Source: Dromaius novaehollandiae (taxonomy: Eukaryota; Chordata; Aves; Casuariiformes; Dromaiidae). Taken from it: DNA of 64,000 bases. The DNA lies in NCBI RefSeq assembly GCF_036370855.1, contig NC_088102.1, positions 23,355,001 through 23,419,000 on the forward strand, read 5' to 3'. Below the pieces are notes generated by a model. The model saw only the letters and a list, made by a program, of their open reading frames with translations, was not told the DNA's origin and did no database searches. Each line of letters opens with the position of its first letter. Position 1 is the stretch's first letter. Below, piece by piece: positions 41,440 through 52,342 of the stretch. The position numbers and the translations under genes were made by a program.

Positions 41440-42060
41440 GGCTTTCATAGCCATAATATTATCCACTCATTAAATCCTAATTAAAACTAAAGCCTTTAAC
41501 CCCCTCCTCACCATGCTGACTCTCCAGTCGTCAAGGTTCTCACGTTGTTTTCAGCCCTCCCGATTCCTCCTCAGATCATTATCTTCTCCCACAGAAAGAT
41601 GAGAGACCCTGAAGGTTTTGCCGTTGAAAGCCCTCTTTCTTAGAACACTTTTAATCATTTTCCCATGTTCTGGTATTTTTAGATGCCAAGTCAGAAGTTT
41701 GACTGCACAAGAAAAGAAAGCAATTTACAGCTTCATGTAGAAACATAGCCACTTCCAGTTCATTTGTTTTTCATCTTGATTATCAACACGTTTGTCATCT
41801 CTCTGTAATTTATTCATTATCTTTACCCGAGGAATGTGAAGGGGAGGGGTGGGAGCGAAGAAGGAGATAAGTGCACTTGTCAAAATGTGAAACCGATGCT
41901 CTGACGATTGGAGACAATTAATGTTCTCAATAAGCATCAACGGGCAAGGTCCGTGTGTTGCTTCAAATTTCTGCAGCAAACAGCCTTTCGGAAAATGCAA
42001 AAACACGGGCTTTATTTTCCAGGCACGTGAGAGCATGTCTTGTTTGTAATGAGCTGTCCT
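41440..42060. promoter_or_regulatory. Candidate conserved non-coding element (enhancer-like)
   Basis: About 600 bp of non-repetitive sequence with several homeodomain-type cores (CCTAATTAAAAC near 41476, ACAATTAATG near 41916), an E-box-type CACGTG near 42024, and no long open frame with protein-like character. The even texture and lack of low-complexity sequence are typical of deeply conserved vertebrate non-coding elements. This is inference by eye; conservation could not be tested here. Confidence 0.35.
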
Positions 42061-42064
42061 AGGG

Positions 42065-42175
42065 AACTTCGCACTGCTCCTGGAAACGCGGCTGTTCCCA
42101 TCATTGCCGGCCTAAATAACACCGCCGCGACGAGCTGGGGGCTCTGCGGCGGCGGCGCGGAGCAGAACTGACGGA
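42065..42175. promoter_or_regulatory. CpG-dense mini-island
   Basis: About thirteen CpGs occur in roughly 110 bp, including CACCGCCGCGACGAG and a (GCG) run at CTGCGGCGGCGGCGCGG, inside otherwise AT-rich DNA. It could be an unmethylated regulatory patch or a weak promoter. No transcription-start motif such as a TATA box is obvious. Confidence 0.4.
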
Positions 42176-42539
42176 CCTGTCACCACTCCCTCCTCCTGGT
42201 TCAAAACCAGCATGTAAAGCAAAGCACTTAGCACATATTTAACCTTGAGTTGCTCAAAGTCAATAGCTTAAAAGCATGCACTTAAAAGTAAGCAGGTACG
42301 CTGCGTTTGCCGGGGTAGGTATGGACCTAGCAAAGATCTTTACTGCACCGGGGGCTTGCAAGTGTTGCTTGCAGCGGAATGGCCCCAGGGAGCCCAGGGC
42401 TGTAACCCTAAAGGGAAGGCCACTCATCTGCTCTCATCGTCCAGCACCAAAAAATACCAGTACAGTAAAGGAGTTAAAACCAGGCTTCAGTCTGTACCAC
42501 TTTGGGGAACGCTGCTGTGAAAGCCAATCACAATAAATA

Positions 42540-42860
42540 AATATAATAAGAGAGAAAGAAATCGATAACAAATAGATGTGATCTAATTACTAACATTTGT
42601 AATAATAGTTTATTGTTCTGTGCCACATGTAGCTTTCATCCTCCTCTCTCTGCGCTTTGTCAGTTTAATTTTCCTTTCTGCTGTTCTGTTATCTGAAATG
42701 ATCAAGCACCTACCATGCCCTGGAAAGTATACCAATTAAGAGCTGCATTTAAATCTGCTTGAATGTGCCTGTCATGAAGTTAATTGGAATAAACACGTAT
42801 TTGATAAGACATTGTTTGAATTCTGCTGAAAGATAGAGTATCACCCATCAAAAACTTTGT
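42540..42860. promoter_or_regulatory. Candidate conserved non-coding element (homeodomain-rich)
   Basis: The block contains a TAATTA palindrome at 42584-42589, a second AATTA core at CCAATTAAG (about 42732), TTAATTGG at about 42780 and ATCGATAAC at about 42561. An E-box-type CCACATGT lies between them. There is no repeat and no meaningful frame. It has the look of a developmental enhancer; no alignment supports this. Confidence 0.35.
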
Positions 42861-43128
42861 TTTACTGGTTAATATTCCTTCTTCCCTCACTTTTCCCCCT
42901 TTTATTTCATTATTGATTGAGTAATGGTAGCAGACACCAGCCTGAGAGGTTCTTCCAATCCACAGGATTTTTTTACATCGTTCCTCAACCCGTAGATAGC
43001 ATCTGCGTTTGATCAGGGAGGGTTGCTTTTAAAATCTAATGAATGGTTTATTTATAATCCGTTCAGTTGTTTGGGTCAATAACAAACGGACGGAAATTTT
43101 TCCATAGGAAAATAGGCGGAACCCCATC

Positions 43129-43215
43129 TCATGCAGGCTTTATGTAGGGAATGTTGTCCCTTATCAGCTAATCACAGCAAACACAGCCGCTGGCTCGGGG
43201 GGCAGAGCGGTGGCG
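43129..43215 (+). repeat. Diverged duplicated element, copy 1
   Basis: The 53 bp at 43163-43215 align without gaps to 43841-43893 with 8 mismatches (about 85% identity). They share CTCGGGGGGCAGAGC near the end. A looser match, starting with TCATGCA at 43129, extends the similarity upstream with an indel. The two copies are in direct orientation 678 bp apart and bracket the (TTTC)n tract. Confidence 0.7.
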
Positions 43216-43335
43216 GCCCGGGCACGGCTGCGGCGCAGACACAGCGTGTCTCAGGCTGGGACCAAGGGGCCAAGCAACGCGCTGCGAAGCGTCTCCCCAG
43301 GGAGGGAAAGGGGGAGCCCCTGGTGATGCTTCTCC
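43190..43335. promoter_or_regulatory. CpG-rich flank left of the (TTTC)n tract
   Basis: CpG-bearing motifs are dense (GGCGGCCCGGGCACGGCTGC, AACGCGCTGCGAAGCG) compared with the surrounding AT-rich DNA. With the similar right flank this suggests one CpG-rich segment split by microsatellite expansion. A reading frame running through the whole region is an artefact of the repeat. Confidence 0.4.
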
Positions 43336-43340
43336 CGGCT

Positions 43341-43346
43341 TCTTTC

Positions 43347-43410
<64 letters not shown>

Positions 43411-43440
43411 TTCTTTCTTTCTTTCTTTCTTTCTTTCTTT

Positions 43441-43513
<73 letters not shown>

Positions 43514-43594
43514 CTTTCTTTCTTTCTCTTTCTTTCTTTCTCTTTCTTTCTTTCTTTCTTTCTTTCTTTTTTCTGTCTTTCTGTCTTTTTTTTG
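43341..43594. repeat. (TTTC)n tetranucleotide microsatellite
   Basis: About 230 bp of mostly perfect CTTT/TTTC units, with scattered interruptions (TTTTC, CTCTTTC), decay at the right end into CTGTCTTT units. It is a homopyrimidine tract on the plus strand and homopurine on the minus, so it could form triplex (H-DNA). The tract keeps long frames open on both strands; these are translation artefacts. Confidence 0.97.
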
Positions 43595-43599
43595 TCTGC

Positions 43600-43745
43600 C
43601 AGCTGCCCTTGAGCAGCCAGCTAAACTCCGGGAGAGCAGGAGTGGGCGCGGGGTGGCTGCTGAGCAGTGCTCCCGCTCTCGTCCCGCTACAGCTTGTGGG
43701 AATCGGGAGCCGACGGGTTTCTTCACCGAGAAGTCACACTCAGGC
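43600..43745. promoter_or_regulatory. CpG-rich flank right of the (TTTC)n tract
   Basis: The CpG-rich stretch contains GTGGGCGCGGGGTGG, CCCGCTCTCGTCCCGC and GGGAGCCGACGGG. Together with the left flank it forms a discontinuous CpG-rich region. GGGCG-type motifs could bind Sp1. No gene start is evident nearby. Confidence 0.4.
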
Positions 43746-43785
43746 TGATTAGTTATTTAGTACTCACCTATCCTCCAAAAGCCTG

Positions 43786-43893
43786 TCATGCACAATATAT
43801 GGCAAGGAGTTCCACATTATACAGAATATAGCTTTTTTTTATCAGTTAATCATAGAAAACACTGTCCCTGCCTCGGGGGGCAGAGCAGTGGCG
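43786..43893 (+). repeat. Diverged duplicated element, copy 2
   Basis: This is the second copy of the 53-bp element (43841-43893), preceded by TCATGCA and a loosely similar stretch. See copy 1 at 43129-43215. The copies differ at 8 of 53 positions and contain no indel in the core. Confidence 0.7.
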
Positions 43894-43937
43894 TTTGTCC
43901 ATGGCCACTATTTCATAAACTCTGGATAGTCACAATC

Positions 43938-43985
43938 GAAGAGAAAGTGATGTCTGCATCAGTTGAAGAGAAACTGATGTCTGCA
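43938..43985 (+). repeat. Tandem duplication, 27-bp period
   Basis: GAAGAGAAAGTGATGTCTGC at 43938 recurs as GAAGAGAAACTGATGTCTGC at 43965, with one mismatch in 21 bases. The period is exactly nine codons and the plus-strand frame over it is open, but no coding function is supported. Confidence 0.85.
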
Positions 43986-43999
43986 GTAACTGGAGTTTG

Positions 44000-46290
44000 A
44001 TCAGCATGTAAATCAATCACTGCTTGAGAAAAACATGGCAAAGAAAAAATCCTCATCATTTTATTGTAATCCGTTTCGAGATTGGGGGGGTTATGAGGTG
44101 ACAAGATTCAACTAATCTGAAAGGAGGCAATGTGCTAATTTTCTTCTCTAGTGTCTTATCATCTGGAAGGAATCAGCTACCCAAATGCATGGGTGATTAA
44201 ACTGCATTGCTATCACTGGACCCATATCAGGAACAAATTTGATTCAGGGATGCATTATTCCTTTAAACGCTGGGGTATGCCATTTTTCAATATGTGGATG
44301 TGATTTAGGAACATTTACAGAGAAGCCAGCTGGGAAAGGAAAGAGCATAAGCTATTCCAGGCATCATGGATATGTGGCATTCATGCATGACATAAAATAC
44401 ATAAGCAATGTGAAAAAGTCCACCTCATCGTTCCTTAAGGACATGGCAGCTCTGCAGCATGCATGAAATGTATACCTCTTCCCTACTGCTAGTGCAAGTA
44501 CCAAGGTAATCTATTTTTCATCTTCAACATAGACACATGTATTAGCAGAGTTAATAAGAGATTCTTGGTCTGAACATACTGCCTGTTGTTAAAATCTAAG
44601 GATTAACACTGTGTCCCATGTCTGAATAGAATTACTTTCCCATAAGATTTACTATACCAAGTTATTTACATGGTCCACTAGGTCTGGTGTCCTGCCAGGT
44701 GGCAATAATTTAATGACCAATAAATAAAATTTCACAGAAAAGTTTAATTCTAGGATAGCATCTCATTCCAACATGCATTATACACCTTGATACTTGTTCC
44801 AGCACATGGAAGGAAACATTTCCTTCCAGCCTTCACAGGCAATCAGTTTATGCCCTGAAACTTGGCTTTCGATTACCCTTATCTGCTAGGCACAGCTACA
44901 AACACTGTTATCGGAGATTCTTCCAGGATTACAACAGCCTTATCACATCTCCGATTATGATAAGGGAACAATACAGCACTCAGGACCCTCCACAGTAATC
45001 TGGATGAATTAGATTTCAGTGATAAGAGCCTGATAAAGGAGCATGTTCTCCTACCCCCAATCACTTGTAAATGCGTAAACTCTAATAACTAATTATCTTT
45101 GATTTTCAAGATATTATTTTTCTGCAATTCTGTCAACACAGATTTTCTTTGAGATGTGGTCCTAGCTTCTCAGATACATGCAGTTCACGGTTTCCAGACG
45201 TTTGGTAAATGTCCAGAGGAAAGACGGTTTTCTGTGATGTGTCTCCCTCAGTCTCAACCAATTAACTGCTACAAACGTGGAAAATATCCATTTTGCCATG
45301 GTTTTGAACTTTTCAAATCTTTCCATTTGGAAGGTCAGAAACAATCCAATCAGACTGCTTGCCACCTGGCTCCTCCACATCACTTTTCGCAGTGGAATTA
45401 AATAAAATTATCATTTCCAATTTGAAAATAAAAGCGGAAGATAATTATTCAACAGTGACCTCGATGGCCCTTTAATTAGGGCTCTGTGTTTGTCCAAAAC
45501 ACCACTGGGTTTCATTTTTGTGCTGGGTTTCTGTTCCTAAAAGCAGTTAAGTGCTATGGGATCTCTTGGAGACGACTTGGTGGGGAAAGCAGAGCGGATT
45601 GGGTTTTTTTACCCCACAGCATCCCCTAACGTTGCTTCTAAGAATGGTATTGATTCACTTAAAAGGCAATTTCACTCTTCTCAGGCAAAAGGAAAGCCGA
45701 CAGTACAGGGCTTTTCAACAGGCATGGAGGATTAGGAGTGGAAAAATGGAAAGACTTAATGTCCCCAAGAGACTCACAGGGGACTCTTTAAGGGAAAAAT
45801 ACTATGTGTAACAGAATATCTCAATGACTAACTAGAGTAGCAAATTTCTAAGGAGCCTTGAGCAGCACAAGAGACACCAGCTGATTTAAAATAGTCCTTC
45901 TCAAACCATTAAGATCTCTCGCAATGAACCTCTGCTCCCTTCCAGAAGACATGGCCACGTTTCTCTCAGATATGTGTCCACTGTCAGCCCCAGCCCAGCT
46001 TTCAGTTGTGCTCACAGATAATGAGTCTCTGAGTGCAGTCAGGGTTTTCTGTTTTGTTTTGCTTTGTTTTGCAAATACTTGTACGCTGACTTGAGAATTT
46101 GGAGCATTTCTGAAAGCGTTAAAGCTGAAATGTACACTCCCCAAATCCATTTCTCCCAAAGGAACCTGTAAATACAAGTTTCAGTTTTTATATTTCTAGG
46201 GGTATTGGATTTTTCTTTATGTATGAACAAAAGTTTGCAAAATACATATGCAGGTAGAGGCAGGAGAGTGAATATTCAACTACTGATTTC
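44000..46290. other. Non-coding block, no gene seen
   Basis: This is unique sequence without repeats. The part at 45425-45500 is enhancer-like, with GATAATTATTCAAC and CCCTTTAATTAGGG, the latter a near-palindrome around TTAATTA. Frames of up to about 109 codons on either strand are unrecognised. Nothing else is supported. Confidence 0.55.
45425..45525. promoter_or_regulatory. Candidate conserved non-coding element
   Basis: A short segment contains GATAATTATTC and the near-palindrome CCCTTTAATTAGGG, both homeodomain-type sites, in balanced sequence. It is suggested only by motif content and texture. Confidence 0.25.
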
Positions 46291-46295
46291 TCTGC

Positions 46296-46430
46296 TTCTT
46301 ACTCTCCTTATCTATTAAATTGGGTTAACAGTACTTCTGCACCTCCCAGGAGTGTTGTGAAGCCTTACTTATTAAAGTTTATAAAGTATTTTGAGATCCT
46401 TGATAGCTGATGCTGCACAAGTGCAGAAAC
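46296..46430 (+). mobile_element. MIR/L3-type ancient repeat, 3' end
   Basis: The order CTTATCTATTAAATTGGGTT, then CACCTCCCAGGAGTGTTGTG, then AAAGTATTTTGAGATCCTTG, then GATGCTGCACAAGTGCAGAA matches the classic amniote tail 'cctcatctgtaaaatggg..acctcccagggttgttgtgagg..aaagcgctttgagatcctt..gcgctatataagtgc'. Four ordered blocks make this the clearest ancient interspersed repeat here. Confidence 0.65.
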
Positions 46431-46439
46431 ACATTGCTT

Positions 46440-48590
46440 GATAGATATGAATGGCAATTCACCTTCAGCCTCAATGGTATTTGGTAAGGGATTGACTGAA
46501 GAATATCAAATGCTGCAGGCTCAAATGAAAGTGAGCTCATCAAAATAAACGATTTACCACAGGCTTCCAAGCACCCTGCTTCCTACAGATGAGCTGAAGA
46601 GTTCATCCCCTTCTCTGCTTGACGACAGAGTATAAACCATAGCCCCGAACATCGTGGACCTGGGCTGCAGCGTTCCTCTCTGCTGGAGAGTTCCACTTTA
46701 TTGTACTTCTCCATTAACTGATGAATTGAGGTCATGATGGTTTGTGTTATTACTGTGAGTATAGAAAAGAACTTTGCCCAAACATGGAAACAAAACAGAC
46801 TTTCATCATGAAAAAGGGCTCAGGGACAGTGATATCTGTGAATATTGCTTTATAAGAGGGTCTTTTCCCACCCCTTGCTAGTCCAATCTAAGGAAAAAGC
46901 TTGTGGGAAAAAAAAAAACTTTAGAATTTGGTCAAAGGACTCACTTGTATTTCAGTTTTTTTGTGTCTGATCTAAAGAAAGATTTCTGCATCCTCAGAAT
47001 GCAGAGGATTTGGAAAAGAAACCAAAATCTGAACTCTTCTCTAATTTTAGGGTTTTATACTGTCACAGTACTGAGCTCCTTCTGCAGATAATCTGGCTCC
47101 TAGAAACAGTAAAGTCTCTAGCAGATTCATGAGTCCCCAGCACACCTCAGTTTCTGGAAGAAAATGTGTCCATGCAGTAGGACTTCCTGGTTTTGCCCAA
47201 CCTATTCAGACTTTCTGTGCCTACACTTCTGAAACCCGGACTGCACCAACTGCCCCAGTTTGTGGTTTTGACCCAGAGAAGTTTGATGATGAATTTTCTA
47301 TCACTTACTTCAGCTGGACTAGAACTAGCTTGACCACAACGTACTTTAAGACAGGCCAACTGTCTTATATCTGATTCCAAGGAAGCCTAAAAGTGCAGTT
47401 GCAGCTACATAATTAGAGAACTATAAAAAAAACAAAAACAAAAGCAAAAAAACAAAAACAGAGTTAAATCAGAACAGGACACACAAAATTTGGTGTTAAT
47501 TTTTCTTTTATCCAGAAGCAGTTAGTCCAGCTACAGACAGCCTCATACTCCCAGCTGGGTTTTGCAGTTTGAATCACTCTGAACATTACTGTAGCTATCC
47601 AAGAGAGAAAATACTATTATATAGCTTAAATGAGCATGCTTTCCTTAAGGCCTGATCCAAACCCCTTTTAAATCTGTGGTAACCTTTTAAATAAAATGTT
47701 TTGAATTGGGACTTTAGCTTTTAACTAATCTGCTAAGCATATGTAGTTTCAGAAGCTGGACTGACACATGAAAAGTACAATTTATTTCCTAAGCACCTTC
47801 TACACCAGTTGACCCACCAGACCCAGACTGAATGAATGCTTTTAGCTTGATCCTTACCCAAAATGCAAGTTGTTTTTACCAGATGATGGTTTTACCAGAA
47901 ATAGGTGGCATAAATGACTTGCAAAGAAAAGAAAGTTATCTTGAAAACAAGGAGGGAGATAGCATTCCCTGTCCATTCTAGCTTTACTTTAGAACATTCA
48001 AAGACAATGTTGTCTGTTACTTACTATCTTTTTTTGTTCTGAACAATACATGAGCAAGCAACCTAGTCCTTTCTAGCCCTTTTTCTAAAGGAGATTAATT
48101 ATTTCCATTGTTAACTAAAAGGTTTTCTTCTAATTAAAAGAAATTATAAGGCTTTCACCAACAGCATTACTCTAGTCAATAAACTAATTAGGGTTGTGGC
48201 AAATGAAGGAAAACCTATCCACCGGTCTTAGGACCTGAATTAGAAAACTTAAAGGATGTGCTTTTGTCATTCCTTGAAAGAGCAGAGAAGGGCTTACATG
48301 CACTTTTAGTCATTGTTTAGAATGTGCAGAAAAAAATATTAGTCCTTTGAAATGAGAATAGTCCCTCCAGAAATTTCTACCTGCTTTAGCTATGTTTGGT
48401 GTATCTTTATTATGTCATTTTGCTGGGGGGAGGAAGAATTATTGGAACAGGAGGAGAGGAAAGGGTAGATTTTCCCTTTTTTATTGCACTATTGCCTTCT
48501 TAAATACCATTCCAGTTGGATCAAAATCATTTCAGATAATAATAGCAATATACCAGAAAATACATTTCAAGTGCTGTGAAGACTTCCATG
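46440..48590. other. Non-coding block, no gene seen
   Basis: This is AT-rich unique DNA with only short chance frames. An A-rich (AAAAAC)-like stretch at 47423-47460 is listed separately. Confidence 0.65.
47423..47460. repeat. A-rich (AAAAAC)n-like simple repeat
   Basis: Runs of five to eight A are separated by single C or G. It resembles an A-rich retroposon tail but no body is recognised upstream. Confidence 0.8.
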
Positions 48591-48597
48591 ACTTCTA

Positions 48598-48775
48598 CTA
48601 TCATCCTCATCAACAGTGTAGCACCTAAACAGTTTCTTCACAATTCACTGATGAGATAAGAAAGTTGCATTAACTCCACTTTGCAAATAAAGATATTGAG
48701 GCCTAGCACAGTGTGATATCTTGATGGAGACCAAATATAAAGTCACTAGCTATGTCAGGTTTGAATCCAAACGTG
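48598..48775 (-). mobile_element. MIR-like SINE relic
   Basis: Plus-strand blocks TTTGCAAATAAAGATATTGA and GGCCTAGCACAGTGTGATAT, then AAAGTCACTAGCTATGTCAG and GTTTGAATCCAAAC follow the reverse complement of MIR ('ttttacagataaggaaactgaggca..gtcacatagctagt..tttgaacccag'). The upstream CATCATCCTCATCAACAG could be its tail. The order is consistent and divergence is high. Confidence 0.55.
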
Positions 48776-48779
48776 AAGA

Positions 48780-51700
48780 CTTTACCTGTTACTTATCTGT
48801 TTTCTTGCTTTTGTCCATCTTCAAGCTATTTTTGGCACAAGATGAATGCTTGAGAACATGTAAACATTATGTAAAAACCTATGACCCTTTCAGCAGAGAC
48901 ACCTAAGTTGCCCAAGCATAGACTTATCATCTGTTGCAAACTACAGCAGAACTAGCTAACTGTTGGCTCGTGCAAACCCACTTTTTCTGTATTGCAGTGC
49001 AAATCCAAGCATAGCCTATTATTGCTTCTCATTTATGGTGGCAAAACCTGTTCAAAATCATTTTGATAGGGTTACAAGTGCCAATCCAATCATACCCATA
49101 ACCTTGGAAGCTTCAGAAATGCTTTAAAAAGGGATGTGATGAAATAAGAGAGGGAAAAAATATCTAGTCTGCATTTTGAAGACAGATAGATAATACAACT
49201 AAAATTATTCCTTATAATCCAAAGTATTCCAGCCTTGCCATTAATACTTCCACCTCCCCTTTTTAATGGTTTACTCCACCCACATCCTCAAGAATTTACA
49301 AAAAAATGAAAGCCTTCTTAAAAGCAAGCTGCGTTGAAGGGTATTTTAAGATTACTTAAGGTATTTTAAGGTCGCTATAAAATTGGGTGAGATAATAGTA
49401 ATTGTCATTAACATGCAGTATCTATTTGATAATTTATGTAATCAAAGCAATATACACATTTACTGTTGGAATTTTCTGGTAAAGATTTAACAATTTATTT
49501 TGAGACACCCAAACAGTAAGGAGAACCAGTTGTGAAGTTTGCTACAAGTTCAGGGAATTTCCTGAGTAAAAAACATTTCTGAAAATCCTTCAGGGAATCT
49601 AGTACACTTTTTGTGCCATTAATTGACCCTGTACCTATACAACATTTTGAAAAATTTTTGAGGATATTGTTTAAGCCCTATGGCCTCAGTTATGTCAGCT
49701 CTCATGTTTCTGGATGTAGAGAGAGATTTGCTGGTGATTGGCTGTGGATAGCCGGGCTAGACAGCTGGGGAATTTCTGGCAAATATAAAATATGTAGTTC
49801 TGAGCTTCCAAAGAGAGTCACACACTCCTGCTCTTCTACCTCATGTAGCCACCTCTGCCAGGATGACCCCATGACTTTCCAAGTCTTTCTGGGTCAGAGT
49901 GATCAGGTGGAAAAGATGGGATGGGAGATCAAGAGACGAAAATGAGGGCCTTACACTGCGATAATAGTACAGGTAATAGGCAAAGTAACAGTAAAAGTAA
50001 TAGAGAAGTAATGAAAGAGATTCTGGAGCTCTTGTTGGACTAACATGAAAAAGAAAGCTGGAGTGGAGAGGGAAGTCAAACTGTTGCTAGTTGAGGGAGA
50101 AAAATGCTGCTGTTGCTCTATTAAAAATGCAAAAAACCCCATTTTTTTCACTGCAGCAGGCTGTTCTTCCATTTGCTGGGTTGCTTATGGGACTAGTTTG
50201 GATGAGAGGCTGGAGGAAAAGAGATAGAGATATAATTTATTATTAACCATTTTGAAGTAAAATTGCGGTGAGGATCAGCCTCTGCAGTTTTCACATGAGA
50301 AAAGAACAAATTAAAGACATACTAAGTCTGTGGCACTGAGCCTTTAGCACAGCCCCAGTTGCATGCCATCAGCAGAATGAAAGAAGACCAAAGCTACTGA
50401 AGCAGATGCTGTGGCTGCTTCTCCGCTCTGAGGGAGACGTTAACACAGAGACATTTACATTTTCCTGGATGTTCTAGAAAGTGGGGAGGAACAGAACTCC
50501 TCTCCTTTCTTCAGACCACCTTCCTCCATCCTTCCCAGTTTCCCATTACATTTGTCTTTCCTGCTTCCTGGGTTAACCCTTTCAGATATTCTTCCTATAT
50601 GCATTGAACTCGCAGCAGTGTCCAAAGTCCCTTTTCTGAAGCTATTCACTGTTGGTCTCAAGGTTATTTTCCCCTAAGTATCTCAATCTCAGCCTGGATT
50701 ACTGGCCTTGTTTATGAGGCAGTGGCACACCACACGGCCTTTGAGATTAAGCAGTCCCTTTGGAGCACTGTCATGAAGTGTATTTCTCTGTATTTATTGG
50801 CTTTTTTCTTTTCCTCCTACCTTCAAATCACAGCTCAATTCTGACCTTTTCTGTACCTCATCCTTCATCTGACTATGCCTTTCTATCCCTTCCTACAGTT
50901 TGATCACTTAATGTTAATCCTTAGTTTCTTCTTACTCACAATTGCTCACATTTTTATACAGTCTCCCTGACCCTTTGACAAAGAACTGTCACCTCCCTCC
51001 TCAGGAGCTGCAACTTTAAATCCTGCTTAATCTTGTTCCCACTGACACAGAAGATCTCATCCCCTGTCCTGACACAGTCACCAGTCCTCTTCCTAGCATG
51101 TCTTGATTTCCTCTCTCTTGTCTTCAGGGAGGAAGTGCAGACACCTCACATGCAGGGAGTGAAGATTAGCTGGGATTTACATTTCTAAATTCACAGTCGT
51201 ATTTCTCAAAAAAACTACTCAGTTTGGACTTTACTTCAGAGGAACACAGATTCCTTGAGTGCCTCTGAATTACATGGTGGAGTTTTCCAGGAATTTCAAG
51301 CTTTAAGCTGTTCAGCTGAGCGGATTTGTTCCTAAGTCATACGTAAACGTTATTAAGATCCATATACCAGATATTTTTTGCCTTTCCTGCTCAAGCAGCC
51401 TTCATCTGTTGGCTTTCTGAGGGTCTGCTGACCAGATTGCACATTCCAGGTTGTAATGCTTTATTTAAAATAAAGAAATACTGTTCTCTCCCATTTTTTA
51501 TATACTAGCAGCAGGTGGAAGAGGTAGATTTAATTTTGTCCTTTGTCTCAAGGAAACCAAAGCCACATCTCCCAGTTCTCAGAGATTGGCCTTAACAGCT
51601 TATATTGTATTCTGTGATGAAGAGACACGAATTCTTGCCAACTTATGTTAGTCAGTCACATAATTTAGGAAAGAAGTCAAAAAATTTCCAAATAAAGCCT

Positions 51701-52160
51701 GAAAAAGAAGAAATAGAAATTGTTTTGAATACTGCTCCAGTTTACAATGCAGCCCCACAAACTCTTATAGTACCCAGCTGAGAAAGGCAAAACCTCGTGC
51801 TGCAGAAATGAAAAGGAAGGGGTGGATATGGGGAAGTGAGAAATTCCTAAAGCCCCTGCTCCACCTAGCTATGGCTTGAGTTCCAGTTGTACAACGCCAG
51901 ATTGTCTTTAAGATCTTTTATTTATATATGAATCAATTAATTTGATTTCCCTACCTCTGACTACTCAGCTACTCAGCTCCCTGCCCACGTTTGCATAGAA
52001 GATTTCCTATAGGCATCAGAGTGAACATGACACTGAAGGAAGGCTGTAACAGCAAAGGATCAAGCAGCAGACTGCTTGAATTGTTCTGTGAAAGAGTAGG
52101 AGGGCACAAAAAGCACAGAGAAATTTTCGTGATAAAAACCAGACAATTAAGCCAGCCTCA
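48780..52160. other. Non-coding block, no gene seen
   Basis: This is unique sequence. A 110-codon frame at 49613-49945 on plus is unrecognised. A CT-rich stretch lies at about 50.5-51.1 kb. No gene signal is defensible. Confidence 0.6.
49341..49370. repeat. Tandem duplication, 20-bp period
   Basis: GTATTTTAAG occurs at 49341 and 49361, with related TTAAG sequence between. It is a small local duplication. Confidence 0.75.
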
Positions 52161-52169
52161 TGGAGTGAC

Positions 52170-52330
52170 ATAAACTAGTAAGAGGTAAGACTGGAATGAA
52201 AGGTCAAAACTGAGACAGATTTTGAAGGCTAGCACAAGAAACTTTTAAAATCACCCTGGAATATGGACAGTCAGTGAAGGAATATGAAGAAATGACATGA
52301 TCTGAACGACAGGACAGTCAAAATATTCCG
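52170..52330 (+). mobile_element. Ancient amniote interspersed repeat, upstream part
   Basis: GACTGGAATGAAAGGTCAAA, then GACAGATTTTGAAGGCTAGC, then GACAGTCAGTGAAGGAATAT and GAAATGACATGATCTGAACG resemble an old repeat family I recall from sauropsids and mammals ('..gggagccagtgaaggg..gagtgacatgatctga..'). The family name cannot be fixed from memory. Confidence 0.5.
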
Positions 52331-52342
52331 ACTGCTTAGGGG

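Noticed and set aside
43172-43726. Minus-strand 184-codon reading frame
   Set aside because: It is the complementary artefact of the same microsatellite, giving KKERKKER repeats.
43131-43748. Plus-strand 205-codon reading frame
   Set aside because: Most of it is translation of the (TTTC)n microsatellite into repeated FLSF units, which contains no stop by construction.
49613-49945. Plus-strand 110-codon frame
   Set aside because: No ATG start, no recognisable domain, no supporting splice sites.
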